Origin: Kordia sp.
GTDB lineage: Bacteria; Bacteroidota; Bacteroidia; Flavobacteriales; Flavobacteriaceae
Direction: 5' to 3'
Length of the DNA stretch: 64,000 nucleotides
Assembly: GCF_022447245.1 (NCBI RefSeq)
Contig: NZ_JAKVBC010000010.1
Span: 84,551-148,550, forward strand
Shown here: positions 28,901-37,597 of the stretch, in pieces
How positions within the stretch are numbered: the first letter of the stretch is position 1
Layout of the letters: every line of letters begins with the position of its first letter
Position numbers and translations under genes: made by a program
The notes under the pieces: model-generated
Told to the model about the DNA's origin: nothing
Seen by the model: the letters and a program-made list of their open reading frames with translations, nothing else
The model's database searches: none

Positions 28901-29958
28901 TGTTGATTCCAATCGGATAATACGCCTGCTGGCAAAGGATCTATTTGTTCTGTATCAATAGAAACATCGGTACATGGACATATGGTTGAGTCTAACAAAT
29001 CTGTAATTTCTACATTAGATTGATTGGAATTCGTATTGGCTTCTGCTAATGAAATTTCAGCCAAACTTTGAATAATTATTTGATCTGATTCAATACCACA
29101 ATCGCCTTCATTATATTCAAAAGTGGCACTAAATGTAAGGCTAGATTGTGATGGAAAAATAATTTCTCCATTATATTCATATACTGTTGTAATAGGTGTA
29201 ATGATAAATGGAATTCCAGGAAGTGTTCCAAAATCTGATGGACAATTGGCTCCATTAGTACTTTGAATACATTCTAAAGACAATAAGCGCAATATCGTAT
29301 TTCCATTTACAGAATTAGACACTAAACCTTGTAACAACCCAAAAGAATCTATAGGATATTGTATGTTACTGTTGTTTGTAATGGTAATTTCAAATGTAAC
29401 TTGATCGCCCCATACAGAAATTCCTGTGCCTGAAGTTGGATTTACTTGGATATATGAAACGCTAAAATCTAAAGGTGCATAGGTCACATCCATCGAAATG
29501 ATGGAAGTATTCCCATCTGGGGAAGTATCGGTGGTTCCATCTGGTGGAGATATGGTTGCTGTTGTAGAAATTCCTCCTGAATATTTAGGCGCTCTTACCA
29601 AAATACGAATTTGCACACTTGAAGCTGTCGGCAAATTAGGAAGCAAAGCCGTAGCAACTCCTGTATTTCCATCATACACAAAATTGGTAGCATCTGCCGC
29701 ACCACCAACGGCATTCACACTTTCAAAAGTAAGTGCTGCAACATTAGGTGCAAATTGTTGTGAAAACGTAGCATTACTTACATCATTTCCTGAGTTGCTA
29801 ATTGTAGTGACATAGTAAAATTCCTGAAAAATCTCGATATTAGAAATTGGAGTTCCGTTAAGATCTGTAACTTCAATACTTGCTGATAAATCTGTGGTTT
29901 GACTCCATCCAAGAAAAAAACTGAACAGACAAAAAATGGTAATGTAATGTTGTTTCAT
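25906..29958 (-). CDS. Giant DUF11-repeat surface protein, T9SS type-B sorting domain
   Basis: The protein has 1350 residues with a signal peptide ending FFLGWSQ. The body is a series of DUF11-like/cadherin-like beta domains with recurring patterns such as VTFEITITNNSNIQYP, TYHITISNNNPNDVPL, FTLTITNNGPDDADNI and VQFTITLTNNIAEDATNI. It ends in a gliding-motility CHU_C type-B sorting domain (IPSGFSPNDDGVNDVWAI, then LVIFNRWGTIVYKA, then AGTYFYILKI). It is predicted to be exported by the type IX system and anchored at the surface, probably as an adhesin. It is monocistronic. The repeats are diverged, with no recent tandem duplication visible. Confidence 0.88.
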   Translation of the reverse strand: MKQHYITIFCLFSFFLGWSQTTDLSASIEVTDLNGTPISNIEIFQEFYYVTTISNSGNDVSNATFSQQFAPNVAALTFESVNAVGGAADATNFVYDGNTGVATALLPNLPTASSVQIRILVRAPKYSGGISTTATISPPDGTTDTSPDGNTSIISMDVTYAPLDFSVSYIQVNPTSGTGISVWGDQVTFEITITNNSNIQYPIDSFGLLQGLVSNSVNGNTILRLLSLECIQSTNGANCPSDFGTLPGIPFIITPITTVYEYNGEIIFPSQSSLTFSATFEYNEGDCGIESDQIIIQSLAEISLAEANTNSNQSNVEITDLLDSTICPCTDVSIDTEQIDPLPAGVLSDWNQQVTYQTTLTNNGPLDTTIQFFLQNLGIEWEFISITCISATGGVNCADINFDIGNGFWQVEDFPIPAGATIIIETIVDYMEPNCPTDSVIDSPFRSTVNMLEHVDCAPGDNNEFDTIVLPQSMGTDDCVSPDNVAISKTQVSPALPLGSTEDNPVPWGDITYHITISNNNPNDVPLTLVDYYGGNSVATGTLQSVTCIETTGTADCISISNANIGVEQTMLDDVFWEITEAENWILPTQSSITFEVVVNWNPQCSSLVVPVTNAATVAIVGDNTALTATETSYLTSCVDLIIQTYPSQATTPVNSNFNWVVDITNSITSSTATDAIFTTTVNNTFTINGTPTCTVTSGNAMCITTFNVDTTTNEVSGIIPLLDPDATIQIIIPVTAPNFGGSFTNVAEAQPDPANNVESDPSTNISISSVQVLSPTVTKTFTPDEIIDTETSLLTFTIENVPGNIGQSGISFTDNLPAGIVLAGDPYWVESNGATADFVGLTNDDFVGIANLVIPDGVASCTFAVLVTSSVSDLYTNEFANFSNLNNIDASNALATLNVLPIPPSADLEISLTPNQTQYCEGDEAIFTLTITNNGPDDADNIAVEHYVNPLGFVYVSDNAGGTYTAATGIWELSGITITNNNTFIAEIVTTILNVDASANNQYETTAEITATNIEDLDSDVNTSFDIDDLGDSLADDDEVQLQVAVFEIHNDIDLAIDNTEVCIGDTTMLVINNPIVNYTYNWYEASNPTQIIFTGTSFETGSITTDTSYEIEIINENNCPGNAREMVQVIAVSCVDLGIEKIVDTEMPSIGETVQFTITLTNNIAEDATNIDVEELLPNGYEYVSHTTSTGTYDNNTQLWTIMTLTAGSSATLTLSVTVVDGDDYTNIVQIIDQTATDTNPTNNSATAVTFPDCLEIPSGFSPNDDGVNDVWAIACLDNYFNNELVIFNRWGTIVYKARNYTNNWNGEANQNVVLFNKNERLPAGTYFYILKIQSNTIEKTGWLYINY

Positions 29959-30047
29959 ATTATCATAATGATGGGGGAATTTTAAAAGGGTTGCGTATAT
30001 ATAACAATAAAGATATATGAATTACTACATATTCAGCTATTAATAAT

Positions 30048-30055
30048 TACTTTTG
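30048..30055 (+). promoter_or_regulatory. -7 box supporting the rsmI start
   Basis: TACTTTTG at 30048-30055 fits the Bacteroidota -7 consensus TAnnTTTG. Transcription would begin near 30062, downstream of a possible TTG start at 30058, which favours the ATG at 30100. Confidence 0.5.
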
Positions 30056-30099
30056 AATTGAAAACGTTACGGGAAATTCAACCGTCTAAAACTGTATTG

Positions 30100-30771
30100 A
30101 TGAAACTATATATTGTACCTACACCTATCGGAAACCTTCAGGATATAACTTTTAGGGCCATTGAAGTGTTAAAAAGTGTAGATTTTATTTTGGCAGAAGA
30201 TACACGTACCAGCGGAAAACTGTTGAAACATTTCGAAATTAGTACACCCATGTATAGTCACCACATGCACAACGAGCACAAAACCACAGAAGCTTTAGTA
30301 CAACGCATGCAAGCAGGTGAAACGTTTGCCTTAATCAGTGATGCAGGAACACCTGCAATTTCTGATCCTGGATTTTTACTAACCCGTGAATGTATTGCTA
30401 ATAATATTCCTGTAGAATGTTTGCCTGGTGCAACTGCTTTTGTTCCTGCATTGGTAAATAGCGGATTGCCGAATGATAAATTTGTCTTTGAAGGGTTTTT
30501 GCCTGTTAAAAAAGGAAGACAGACACGTTTTAAAATTTTGGCAGAAGAAACACGTACCATGATTTTTTATGAGTCGCCACACAAACTTGTAAAAACATTA
30601 GGTCATTTTTGTGAATACTTTGGAGAAAATCGTCAAGTTTCTGTTTCCCGTGAATTAACCAAACTTTATGAAGAAACCATTCGTGGCACCGCAAAAGAAG
30701 TCTTAACTCATTATAAAAACAAAGCACCAAAAGGCGAGATTGTTGTTATTGTGGAGGGTAAAGGGAAATAG
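30100..30771 (+). CDS. rsmI: 16S rRNA 2'-O-ribose C1402 methyltransferase
   Basis: The protein has 223 residues from ATG 30100 (MKLYIVPTPIGNLQDIT). A TTG start at 30058 would add 14 residues but lies upstream of the inferred transcription start. RsmI features are PTPIGNLQDITFRA, LAEDTRTSGKLLKHF, ISDAGTPAISDPG (SAM-binding), CLPGATAFVPALVNSG, and FEGFLPVKKGRQ. It methylates the ribose of C1402 in 16S rRNA with RsmH. It is intact and typical in length. Confidence 0.95.
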   Translation: MKLYIVPTPIGNLQDITFRAIEVLKSVDFILAEDTRTSGKLLKHFEISTPMYSHHMHNEHKTTEALVQRMQAGETFALISDAGTPAISDPGFLLTRECIANNIPVECLPGATAFVPALVNSGLPNDKFVFEGFLPVKKGRQTRFKILAEETRTMIFYESPHKLVKTLGHFCEYFGENRQVSVSRELTKLYEETIRGTAKEVLTHYKNKAPKGEIVVIVEGKGK

Positions 30772-30870
30772 TTTTTTAGAAACGCTATCGCATTTAGATT
30801 GATGGAAACGCTGCGCTCATAGATTACTTAGACTTATGCAAAATCTAAAAAATCTAAAAACAAAGTGCCT

Positions 30871-31545
30871 CTAATACCTCTTATACAAAGTCGTCACAAT
30901 CAATCCTTTTCCATTCTTTGGAACTACCGAAAGTAATTGCTTTGCTTCTTTCACCTTAAAATAAAATGGTGCTGCTAACAAATCGATACCACTTTGTTTT
31001 TTGAGCCGAATGCCTTGTCCTGAAATAATATCTTGATTGGGAATAAAATTTCCTTGTGGAACATGTTCAGTCAAAATCACATATTTATAGTTTTCTAACT
31101 TCCGAACCACTTTTTCAACCTCAGCATTGGAGAGATGTTGCAATACTTGTCGAACTAAAGCACAACCGCCAATAGGTAATTCATCGACAGCAATATCCAA
31201 ACAATGAAATGTTAAGTTTTCAGCAGAAAATTTTTGAATGTTATGTACAATTAAATCTGAGACTATATCAACCGCAATATACTTTGAGGCATAAGAAACC
31301 AATTCTTTTCCAACATTAAAATCGCCACAACCTAAATCGCAAACAACCAGCGGTTTTTCAAAAGAAGTCAAAAAAGAGCGCACAGAATCTACATACGAAT
31401 TCACAATCTCAGGATCATGAGAACCTTCACCAGAATAAAAATCTGTTTTTCCCTTTCCCCAAAGATTCAACTCGTACACCTGTTCCATAGCAGCTTTGGT
31501 TGGCCAAGGTTTCTTTACTTGTTTTACTACTTTTTTATCGTTCAT
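30871..31545 (-). CDS. Class I SAM-dependent methyltransferase
   Basis: I start it at M(31543-31545), MNDKKVVKQV. A longer frame from 31605 adds 20 residues. The result is 224 residues. Motif I is VVCDLGCGDFNVG; the acidic end of strand 2 is YIAVDIVSDLI; motif II/III is FHCLDIAVDELPIGGCALV; a later block is VRQVLQHLSNAEVEKV. This is a Rossmann methyltransferase. The substrate is unknown. The N-terminal ENLWGKG-like block (YELNLWGKGKTDFYSG) is shared with related flavobacterial proteins. It is divergent from the T9SS gene at 31705. Confidence 0.82.
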   Translation of the reverse strand: MNDKKVVKQVKKPWPTKAAMEQVYELNLWGKGKTDFYSGEGSHDPEIVNSYVDSVRSFLTSFEKPLVVCDLGCGDFNVGKELVSYASKYIAVDIVSDLIVHNIQKFSAENLTFHCLDIAVDELPIGGCALVRQVLQHLSNAEVEKVVRKLENYKYVILTEHVPQGNFIPNQDIISGQGIRLKKQSGIDLLAAPFYFKVKEAKQLLSVVPKNGKGLIVTTLYKRY

Positions 31546-31611
31546 ACCAAACAAATATAAAGGATACATCTGTAATATTTCAATTCGACGAATTTTGTTA
31601 GTCATCAGAAA

Positions 31612-31684
31612 ATTGCATTTCGTCTACACTTAAAATGATCGTACCGCCAATTGGATTTTTCCCTTTTTTGAGTTCCTAGATTTG
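31612..31684 (+). promoter_or_regulatory. Promoter with upstream 15-bp element, copy P2
   Basis: ATTGCATTTCGTCTA (31612-31626) is followed 65 nt from its first base by TAGATTTG (31677-31684), a -7 box. It serves the T9SS gene at 31705. The similarity with copy P3 (34426) extends over about 30 bp (CACTTAAAATGAT). Confidence 0.7.
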
Positions 31685-31704
31685 TGGTGTAAATAGCCAA
31701 CCTC

Positions 31705-34281
31705 ATGAAGAAACTATTACTAATTTTCAGCATCCTCACGACAGCAATCACAAGCGCTCAAAACGAACCATTCAACTGCGTTTATAATGCATATTTATTT
31801 CAATACAATGATGTATATGCTATTGATTTAGCTTCGGGAAGTTCATCTCTTGTTGCTGAAGACATAACACCTGGAAGTATCAACGCAGCAGCTTACAATC
31901 CTGCTGATGGATATATTTGGGGCTCGTTAAGTAGTCCAGCAAAAACCATTGTGCGTATTGGTGAAGATTTCCAAACAACTACTTTTTACGTAGACGAATT
32001 ACCCTCTTCTAATAGATATGTTGGTGATATAAGTGCTTCTGGTGTGTATCATCTAAAAGGAGGCGGAACAACATATTATAAAATTGACGTAGATCCTAGT
32101 TCAGCAACCTATACACAACATTTAAGCACAGAAAATTTATCAACAAATATAAATATTCATGATTGGGCATTCAACGCGGTTGATAATATGTTATATACCG
32201 TTGAAAAAAATACTAACAAATTATACAGAATTGACCCTAATACAAATAATGTTCAATCGCTTGGTACAGTGCCTATTTTATCAGGATTAAGTTATACTTA
32301 TGGAGCTGTTTATTTTGACGCTTCTGGACGTTTTTATGTATCTGCCAATCAAACAGGAACGATTTACGTAATTCAAAGTGTACAAGATTTAACAGGTAGT
32401 AATGGTATGGTTTCCAATTTATTTGCTTTTGGACCTTCAAGTTCGAGTAATGATGGAGCACGTTGTCCTACAGCGCCAGTTCCACAAGAAATTTGCGATA
32501 ACGGCATTGATGACGATGGCGATGGTTTGATTGATTGTGAAGATCCTTCTTGTTCAGGTTATGGAGAATGTGACGTAATTGATCCTGAAACTTCTACAGG
32601 AAATGCAGGCGGATTGGAAAGTAATGGAAGGCTGTCAGATGCTATCAACAAACGTAATTATAATAGAGCTAAAACAAGTTATAAATTTGATAGAAGTACA
32701 GCAAAAAAAGTGAAAAAATCTGCTTCGTATGCAAAATCAAATACCAACGGTTTTCAACTACAAGATTTTATTCCAATAGATATGATTAATGAAGATTCTG
32801 TGATTGAATCTACACCAGCAGATTTAGTAAATATTACAAATGCTACAGAAATTTATTCGGTAGATTATATCAAAGCAGATAACTCAGTAGCTTCCATCTT
32901 AGTTTTAAAAACAGAAAATGGTGTATACGAACACACAAAATATATTTGCGATCGTTTGTTAGGCGCAGAACTGATTTCGGTTTCAACCATATACATTAAC
33001 GGTCAACAGTTTATAAAATCACTCATTAAAAATACAGATAATACTGTAGAGTTTGTGTTAAGCCTTTCAGCGAAAGTTATAAATAATGAAGTAAATTTTG
33101 CCATCGAAAGCCACTGGAACTTGGATAAATACGAAAGCGACGTTACATTTTACAACTTTCAAATCTGGTCAAACTCTTTAGATGATTTATACATATTAGG
33201 GCAAGAAGTATTGAACTTATTGGACGTTCAAAAGCCAATTTCAGACTATAATAATTCAACACCGCCAACCGTATTTGTACGCAAAGGAAAGTATGAAAAT
33301 GGAGCGCTCGATCTACAAATCATCAATACAAACGCTACAGACAATGTTGCTTTTGATGCTGGTTACAGAACTACGGAAACGAATGAGTTTGACAATATGA
33401 GTTCATCGCTAGACTTGAATGGAAATTATATTTCCAACTTACAAGTACCAACAGGAAACCTATTTGATATAGGATTTAGAATTGGTGATGGCATTGCGAC
33501 TCCAGACGATTTATTTATGTCGGATGGTCCTTGGGGAATTGACGATTCGCAAGAAAGTACCACCGTATTAAATTATGAAATTTCACCAAACGATTTCGAA
33601 TTTGAATCAGATGTATTTCCGATTGAACGTAATGTATCATTACATGCAACTACAAGCACATACTTTGCTGCGTATAGAGCATTGACTCCAAGATTCAATG
33701 CAGTAGATTTGACAGATTACAACACGTTCAACTTTACAGCTAGTGGAACAGGGAAGCTTGAAATTGCCTTTGTAAAAGCAAGTGTTAGCAATTGGGAAAC
33801 ACAACCTAAAAAACTTATTACGCTTACAAATACGGACCAAGAATATAATATTCCGATCTCAAGTTTATCATCTGCAACCATTGATAATATCGTATTAGAT
33901 GATGTAAAAACCATCGTATTTACAATAGCATCCGAAAATGGACAAATGATAACACGAACCATTGATTTATCACATCTGTATTTCTCTAGTGAAAGTACAT
34001 TAAGTGTGGTAGATATTGAAAATGAAAACAATGCGATTTTAGCAATTCCAAATCCAATGACATCGAAAACAACAATACGCTTTACATCCAAACAATCCGA
34101 GGACGTGCAATTATATATTTATGACCAAGTAGGTAAGGTAGTTTATACAATGAAGGTTAGCACAAAAATTGGTCAAAACGAAATCCCCCTAAACCGAAAT
34201 AATTGGCGTTCCGGATTGTATTTCTGTAAAATAGAAGGAAAAACACAAACATATAAAAGAATAAAACTCATACTTAAATAA
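31705..34281 (+). CDS. T9SS type-A surface protein with N-terminal propeller, tandem paralogue 1
   Basis: The protein has 858 residues with a signal peptide ending AITSAQ. Residues ~20-255 form a YncE/SMP-like beta-propeller (VYAIDLASGSSS, WGSLSSPAKTIVRIG, AVDNMLYTVEKNTNKLYRID). Then comes a calcium-loop element NGIDDDGDGLIDCEDPSC, and a 480-residue central region starting GGLESNGRLSDAINKRNYNR and shared with the next gene (PADLVNITNATEI, YNFQIWSNS, DGPWGIDD). It ends in a type-A sorting domain (AIPNPMTSKTTIRF ... GLYFCKIEGKTQTYKRIKLIL). It is predicted to be secreted by the type IX system. The function of the shared central region is unknown. It sits behind promoter P2. Confidence 0.85.
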   Translation: MKKLLLIFSILTTAITSAQNEPFNCVYNAYLFQYNDVYAIDLASGSSSLVAEDITPGSINAAAYNPADGYIWGSLSSPAKTIVRIGEDFQTTTFYVDELPSSNRYVGDISASGVYHLKGGGTTYYKIDVDPSSATYTQHLSTENLSTNINIHDWAFNAVDNMLYTVEKNTNKLYRIDPNTNNVQSLGTVPILSGLSYTYGAVYFDASGRFYVSANQTGTIYVIQSVQDLTGSNGMVSNLFAFGPSSSSNDGARCPTAPVPQEICDNGIDDDGDGLIDCEDPSCSGYGECDVIDPETSTGNAGGLESNGRLSDAINKRNYNRAKTSYKFDRSTAKKVKKSASYAKSNTNGFQLQDFIPIDMINEDSVIESTPADLVNITNATEIYSVDYIKADNSVASILVLKTENGVYEHTKYICDRLLGAELISVSTIYINGQQFIKSLIKNTDNTVEFVLSLSAKVINNEVNFAIESHWNLDKYESDVTFYNFQIWSNSLDDLYILGQEVLNLLDVQKPISDYNNSTPPTVFVRKGKYENGALDLQIINTNATDNVAFDAGYRTTETNEFDNMSSSLDLNGNYISNLQVPTGNLFDIGFRIGDGIATPDDLFMSDGPWGIDDSQESTTVLNYEISPNDFEFESDVFPIERNVSLHATTSTYFAAYRALTPRFNAVDLTDYNTFNFTASGTGKLEIAFVKASVSNWETQPKKLITLTNTDQEYNIPISSLSSATIDNIVLDDVKTIVFTIASENGQMITRTIDLSHLYFSSESTLSVVDIENENNAILAIPNPMTSKTTIRFTSKQSEDVQLYIYDQVGKVVYTMKVSTKIGQNEIPLNRNNWRSGLYFCKIEGKTQTYKRIKLILK

Positions 34282-34315
34282 CATAATTTCATGGTGATTA
34301 AATTTGGTTAATGAT

Positions 34316-34350
34316 GAAAGGGCAGAAGGAGCAATTCTTTTGCCCTTTTT
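34316..34350 (+). terminator. Terminator in duplicated 3' flank, copy 1
   Basis: AAGGGCAGAAG pairs with CTTTTGCCCTT around GAGCAATT and runs into a T-tract. The same hairpin follows the second paralogue (37109-37142). Confidence 0.8.
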
Positions 34351-34425
34351 CTATGTTTTAAATAGCTTAAACCCTTTTGTTTATTGACCTTATAAGGCAT
34401 TTGAAAAATGGTTAGTCTGAAGAAA

Positions 34426-34498
34426 ATTGCATTTCGTCTACACTTAAAATGATTGTGCCGTGAATCAGGTTTTTCGCAGTTTTCAGTCCCTAGCTTTG
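34426..34498 (+). promoter_or_regulatory. Promoter with upstream 15-bp element, copy P3
   Basis: ATTGCATTTCGTCTA (34426-34440) is followed 65 nt from its first base by TAGCTTTG (34491-34498). It precedes the T9SS gene at 34611. It is closely similar to copy P2 because the genes are tandem paralogues; copy P1 at 9171 is not in a duplicated region. Confidence 0.7.
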
Positions 34499-34610
34499 TA
34501 ATACAAATAAAAAGATATCATGAAATGAGCCACCAAAATCTCTAGATAATAATCAACATGATTATGGGCGAATTCCATCAAACAGAATTCATAAACTAAA
34601 ACATGGACAG

Positions 34611-37064
34611 ATGAAAAAACTATTATTACTTTTTAGCATACTTGCTATTGCAACAACAACCGCACAGAACTATCAATATCTAGGCGCTTTTACCTCAAAC
34701 GGAACACCTTTATATTTAGAAAATCCTGGAGATAATGTATCTGTGGAAACCTTAGAAATGATTAGTAATTCCATTCCAGAAAGTTATCCTGTTCCTGACT
34801 ACAATCCACATTATATTTCTTCTGGATATGACACTGATTTAAGTATCAATGAAACAGCAGAAGTTTGGGTAACATTTGTCAGTGAAGGTGCTGGTTATAG
34901 AAATGTACTAGGATTTTATACCTACGATTTAAATAATCCATCGCCTACAGCACCTGCTAATGAAGATATTACCATTATTTTTCCAAATGCATCCGCTTTA
35001 GGAAGTGGCGGCGGATTGCAAGTTGGCGATAAAGTAAAAATCGGAACCTTTGAAGCGGGTACAGGAATCGGTTGGGTTTTACTAGCAAATGCATGGAGTT
35101 CTAGTGCAAGCACTGTTGGTAACGGTTTATGGAAACTTTATTCAAACCCTGATTATAATCCTGAAGCTGATCCAAATTTACGTTACCATAATGTATTATT
35201 AAACGATCCAGACAATGAGCGTGTTATTCTTGGTTTTGAAGATATTCGTCGTGATTACAGCTCATGTGATAATGACTTTAATGATGCTGTATTTTACGTA
35301 ACTGCAAATCCTTACACAGCACTAAAAACGACCAACTATGCCGATGTAGAAAGTGCTTCAAACGTAACCTCAGCGTATGATGGCGGATTGGAAAGTAATG
35401 GAAATTTAGCAGGTTTAATTGCACAACGTAACCTAAAAAGAACGCAAACAGGTGATGAAAACAATCAAAAACGATTTCAAGCTTCTTTTAATAAGCAAAG
35501 CTATACATCAGAAAATCCAGAAGATGGAACAAGTTTAGATTCATATTTACCAGATACAGGTATGTTTGGAACCGAAACAGCACACATATCAAGTCCAACT
35601 GATTTATTAGGAATCACTAATGCGACAGAAGTATTTGCTTTAGACATGTATCAAGAAAATACACGTGTTTCTGCAGTATTGGCAACCGCCACTGAAGGTG
35701 CTATTTACGATCACTCCAAAGTTATTTGTGACCGATTAAATAATTCATCTCTGGAAGACGTAAGAACTGTAATTGTACGGGGACATCAACTCATTAGTGC
35801 CAAAATAAAAAGACCTACAGGCGAAACAGAATATACCCTAAGCTTTTCTGTGAAATTGGGCGATGCAGCAAACGAATTGTTTAGTTTTTGGAATATTGAG
35901 CAATATCCAGAGGGCGATTATTATAATTTTCAGATTTGGGGCGGATCATTTTCACAAGTTTTTACTATCGGAAACCATATTATTGATACGCTAACGCTAG
36001 AAAAGCCTCTGAACAGTCAAATGGTAGACGATGTAATTCCACCTGTATTTGTTAAATCGGGATATTATGCAAATGGAAATGTGCATTTAAATATCGTCAA
36101 TAAAGTAAACACAACATCTGTATTATTTGATGCAAGCGTGGCTCCTACGGAAGTAGCTGAACGCACTACAATAACACAAAACATTGCCTTAACTGGCGAA
36201 TGGAATGATACTGTAACTATTGCGACAGGACAATTATTTGATGTTGGGTTTTCAATAAGTACAGACGTTTCGGCACAACAAGATGCTCTGTATTTGGCAG
36301 ATGGCCCTTGGGGAATTGATTACCAAGAAGACAATGTAATTGTGACTAGTTTTCATGTAGAAAATACTACTGTGGAAGACTTTGAAAACACCTATGAAAT
36401 TGAAAGGCAACCTATTGTTTCTGGTCAAGTACAAGGAACTATCAATTTGTTCCGTCATGTGTTACCTGGTGATCAAACCTTGGATGTAAGCATGTATGAT
36501 GCATTTCAATTCAGCATTACCAATACGCAACCTGTTGAAATCAATTTATTGCAAGAAGATTTAAACGATTGGAACAACCGTTATCGAATAATAATTTCTC
36601 AAAATAGTACCGAAACCTTATATCGAATTCCATTCAATGAATTTGAAGATGGTGATGGAAATGCAGCAGATATTACCAATGTAAAAACCATCATATTCTC
36701 AACACAGGGCGATTATCAAAGTTATATTCCATTCAACCTGCAAGTTCATAGTGCACGCTTTGGCATGGAAAACACACTTGATATTGAAGAATTTGAAATA
36801 GAGGTAGCTAACAACAAAATTATGGCTGTGCCAAACCCAATGACAACTCAAACGCAACTACAATTTGCAGCCAAACAATCCGAGGACGTACAATTGCTGA
36901 TGTATGACCAAGTAGGAAAGGTAGTTTATTCATCAAAGGTTAGAATCCAACCTGGTCAGAACAAGGTTTCCCTAAGCCGAAATAATCTACGTCCCGGATT
37001 GTATTTCTGTAATATTGAAAGCAAGACGCACAGCTACAAAACATTAAAACTCATTATAAATTAA
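34611..37064 (+). CDS. T9SS type-A surface protein with DUF4114 domain, tandem paralogue 2
   Basis: The protein has 817 residues with a signal peptide ending ATTTAQ. The N-terminal half differs from paralogue 1: a DUF4114 domain is visible at about 175-225 (LLNDPDNERVILGFEDI, then SSCDNDFNDAVFYV, a likely calcium site). From GGLESNGNLAGLIAQRNLKR onward it matches paralogue 1: PTDLLGITNATEV, HSKVICDRLNN, YYNFQIWGGS, DGPWGIDY. It ends in a type-A sorting domain (AVPNPMTTQTQLQF ... GLYFCNIESKTHSYKTLKLI). The two genes therefore share C-terminal ~550 residues with swapped N-terminal domains. It is predicted to be a secreted surface protein. Confidence 0.85.
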   Translation: MKKLLLLFSILAIATTTAQNYQYLGAFTSNGTPLYLENPGDNVSVETLEMISNSIPESYPVPDYNPHYISSGYDTDLSINETAEVWVTFVSEGAGYRNVLGFYTYDLNNPSPTAPANEDITIIFPNASALGSGGGLQVGDKVKIGTFEAGTGIGWVLLANAWSSSASTVGNGLWKLYSNPDYNPEADPNLRYHNVLLNDPDNERVILGFEDIRRDYSSCDNDFNDAVFYVTANPYTALKTTNYADVESASNVTSAYDGGLESNGNLAGLIAQRNLKRTQTGDENNQKRFQASFNKQSYTSENPEDGTSLDSYLPDTGMFGTETAHISSPTDLLGITNATEVFALDMYQENTRVSAVLATATEGAIYDHSKVICDRLNNSSLEDVRTVIVRGHQLISAKIKRPTGETEYTLSFSVKLGDAANELFSFWNIEQYPEGDYYNFQIWGGSFSQVFTIGNHIIDTLTLEKPLNSQMVDDVIPPVFVKSGYYANGNVHLNIVNKVNTTSVLFDASVAPTEVAERTTITQNIALTGEWNDTVTIATGQLFDVGFSISTDVSAQQDALYLADGPWGIDYQEDNVIVTSFHVENTTVEDFENTYEIERQPIVSGQVQGTINLFRHVLPGDQTLDVSMYDAFQFSITNTQPVEINLLQEDLNDWNNRYRIIISQNSTETLYRIPFNEFEDGDGNAADITNVKTIIFSTQGDYQSYIPFNLQVHSARFGMENTLDIEEFEIEVANNKIMAVPNPMTTQTQLQFAAKQSEDVQLLMYDQVGKVVYSSKVRIQPGQNKVSLSRNNLRPGLYFCNIESKTHSYKTLKLIIN

Positions 37065-37108
37065 AAATAGTTTTTTTTCATGGTGATAATTTTTATTGGT
37101 TAATTAGT

Positions 37109-37142
37109 AAAAGGCAAAAGGAGTGATTCTTTTGCCTTTTTT
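37109..37142 (+). terminator. Terminator in duplicated 3' flank, copy 2
   Basis: AAAAGGCAAAAG pairs with CTTTTGCCTTTT around GAGTGATT. It follows the second T9SS paralogue by about 45 bp. Confidence 0.8.
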
Positions 37143-37403
37143 GGCATTAAAATTATGCTGCAGTCGGACAGGGCAATAGCCAAGAGATTCACAATCTGCT
37201 GCTAATGTATTATCGTTACAACCTGGAAGTCGCATGGTATTGCATGTTTTTGAATCAGCAGGATGTGGAATTGTAGTAATTGTTGTGTCTGATTGTCCAC
37301 ATTCAACAACTTAGCAAGAAACAATAGCTCCTCTTTTACTTGCTTGTAAATTAGAAATAGAGATTTTACTCAAGTTCAAGTTTTTTAAATTCTTTTTTTT
37401 AGT
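37143..37403 (-). pseudogene. Remnant of a class-I lanthipeptide-like precursor peptide
   Basis: On the minus strand the frame reads KKKNLKNLNLSKISISNLQ, a leader typical of Bacteroidota class-I lanthipeptide/natural-product precursors. It continues ASKRGAIVSC, then TAA (37311-37313), then VVECGQSDTTITTIPHP ... TCNTMRLPGCNDN ... DCESLGYCPV. The part after the stop is Cys/Ser/Thr-rich, as a modified core would be. No ATG precedes the lysines: the codons there are ACT CAT ACT. The peptide has therefore lost its start and gained a stop. No lanthipeptide dehydratase or cyclase is in the window. The 3' limit is uncertain because the frame runs on into the flanking terminator. Confidence 0.6.
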
Positions 37404-37524
37404 ATGAGTGATTTCAAAATTAATATTGGAACTAAAATAGAATCAATGGTAAAAAAATAATAACAAACCAAACTTCAATTTTCTGAATTTCAGCATATTA
37501 AAAACCCCTAATCATAAAAGACTA

Positions 37525-37597
37525 GTTTTTTATTCATGATAAAAATTTTACTGGCTAATTAGGAAAGCACAAAAGGAGTGATTGTTTTAAAGTAAAA
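37525..37597 (+). repeat. Third, degraded copy of the T9SS-gene 3' flank
   Basis: TTCATGATAAAAATTTTACT followed by GGCTAATTAGGAAAGCACAA and AAGGAGTGATTGTTTT resembles the flanks after 34281 and 37064 (TTCATGGTGAT...GGTTAATTAG...AAGGAGTGATTCTTTT), but the terminator stem has decayed. No third paralogue lies before it. The sequence between copies 2 and 3 instead holds the lanthipeptide-like remnant. Confidence 0.6.

Larger units (their letters stand above)
34282..34610. other. Intergenic region between tandem T9SS paralogues
   Basis: These 329 bp hold, in order, the first copy of a duplicated 3' flank (34290-34350, with its terminator) and promoter copy P3 (34426-34498). A leader of about 110 bp before the next ATG contains a short upstream ATG (ATGAAATGA), too short to call a gene. 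Confidence 0.6.
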
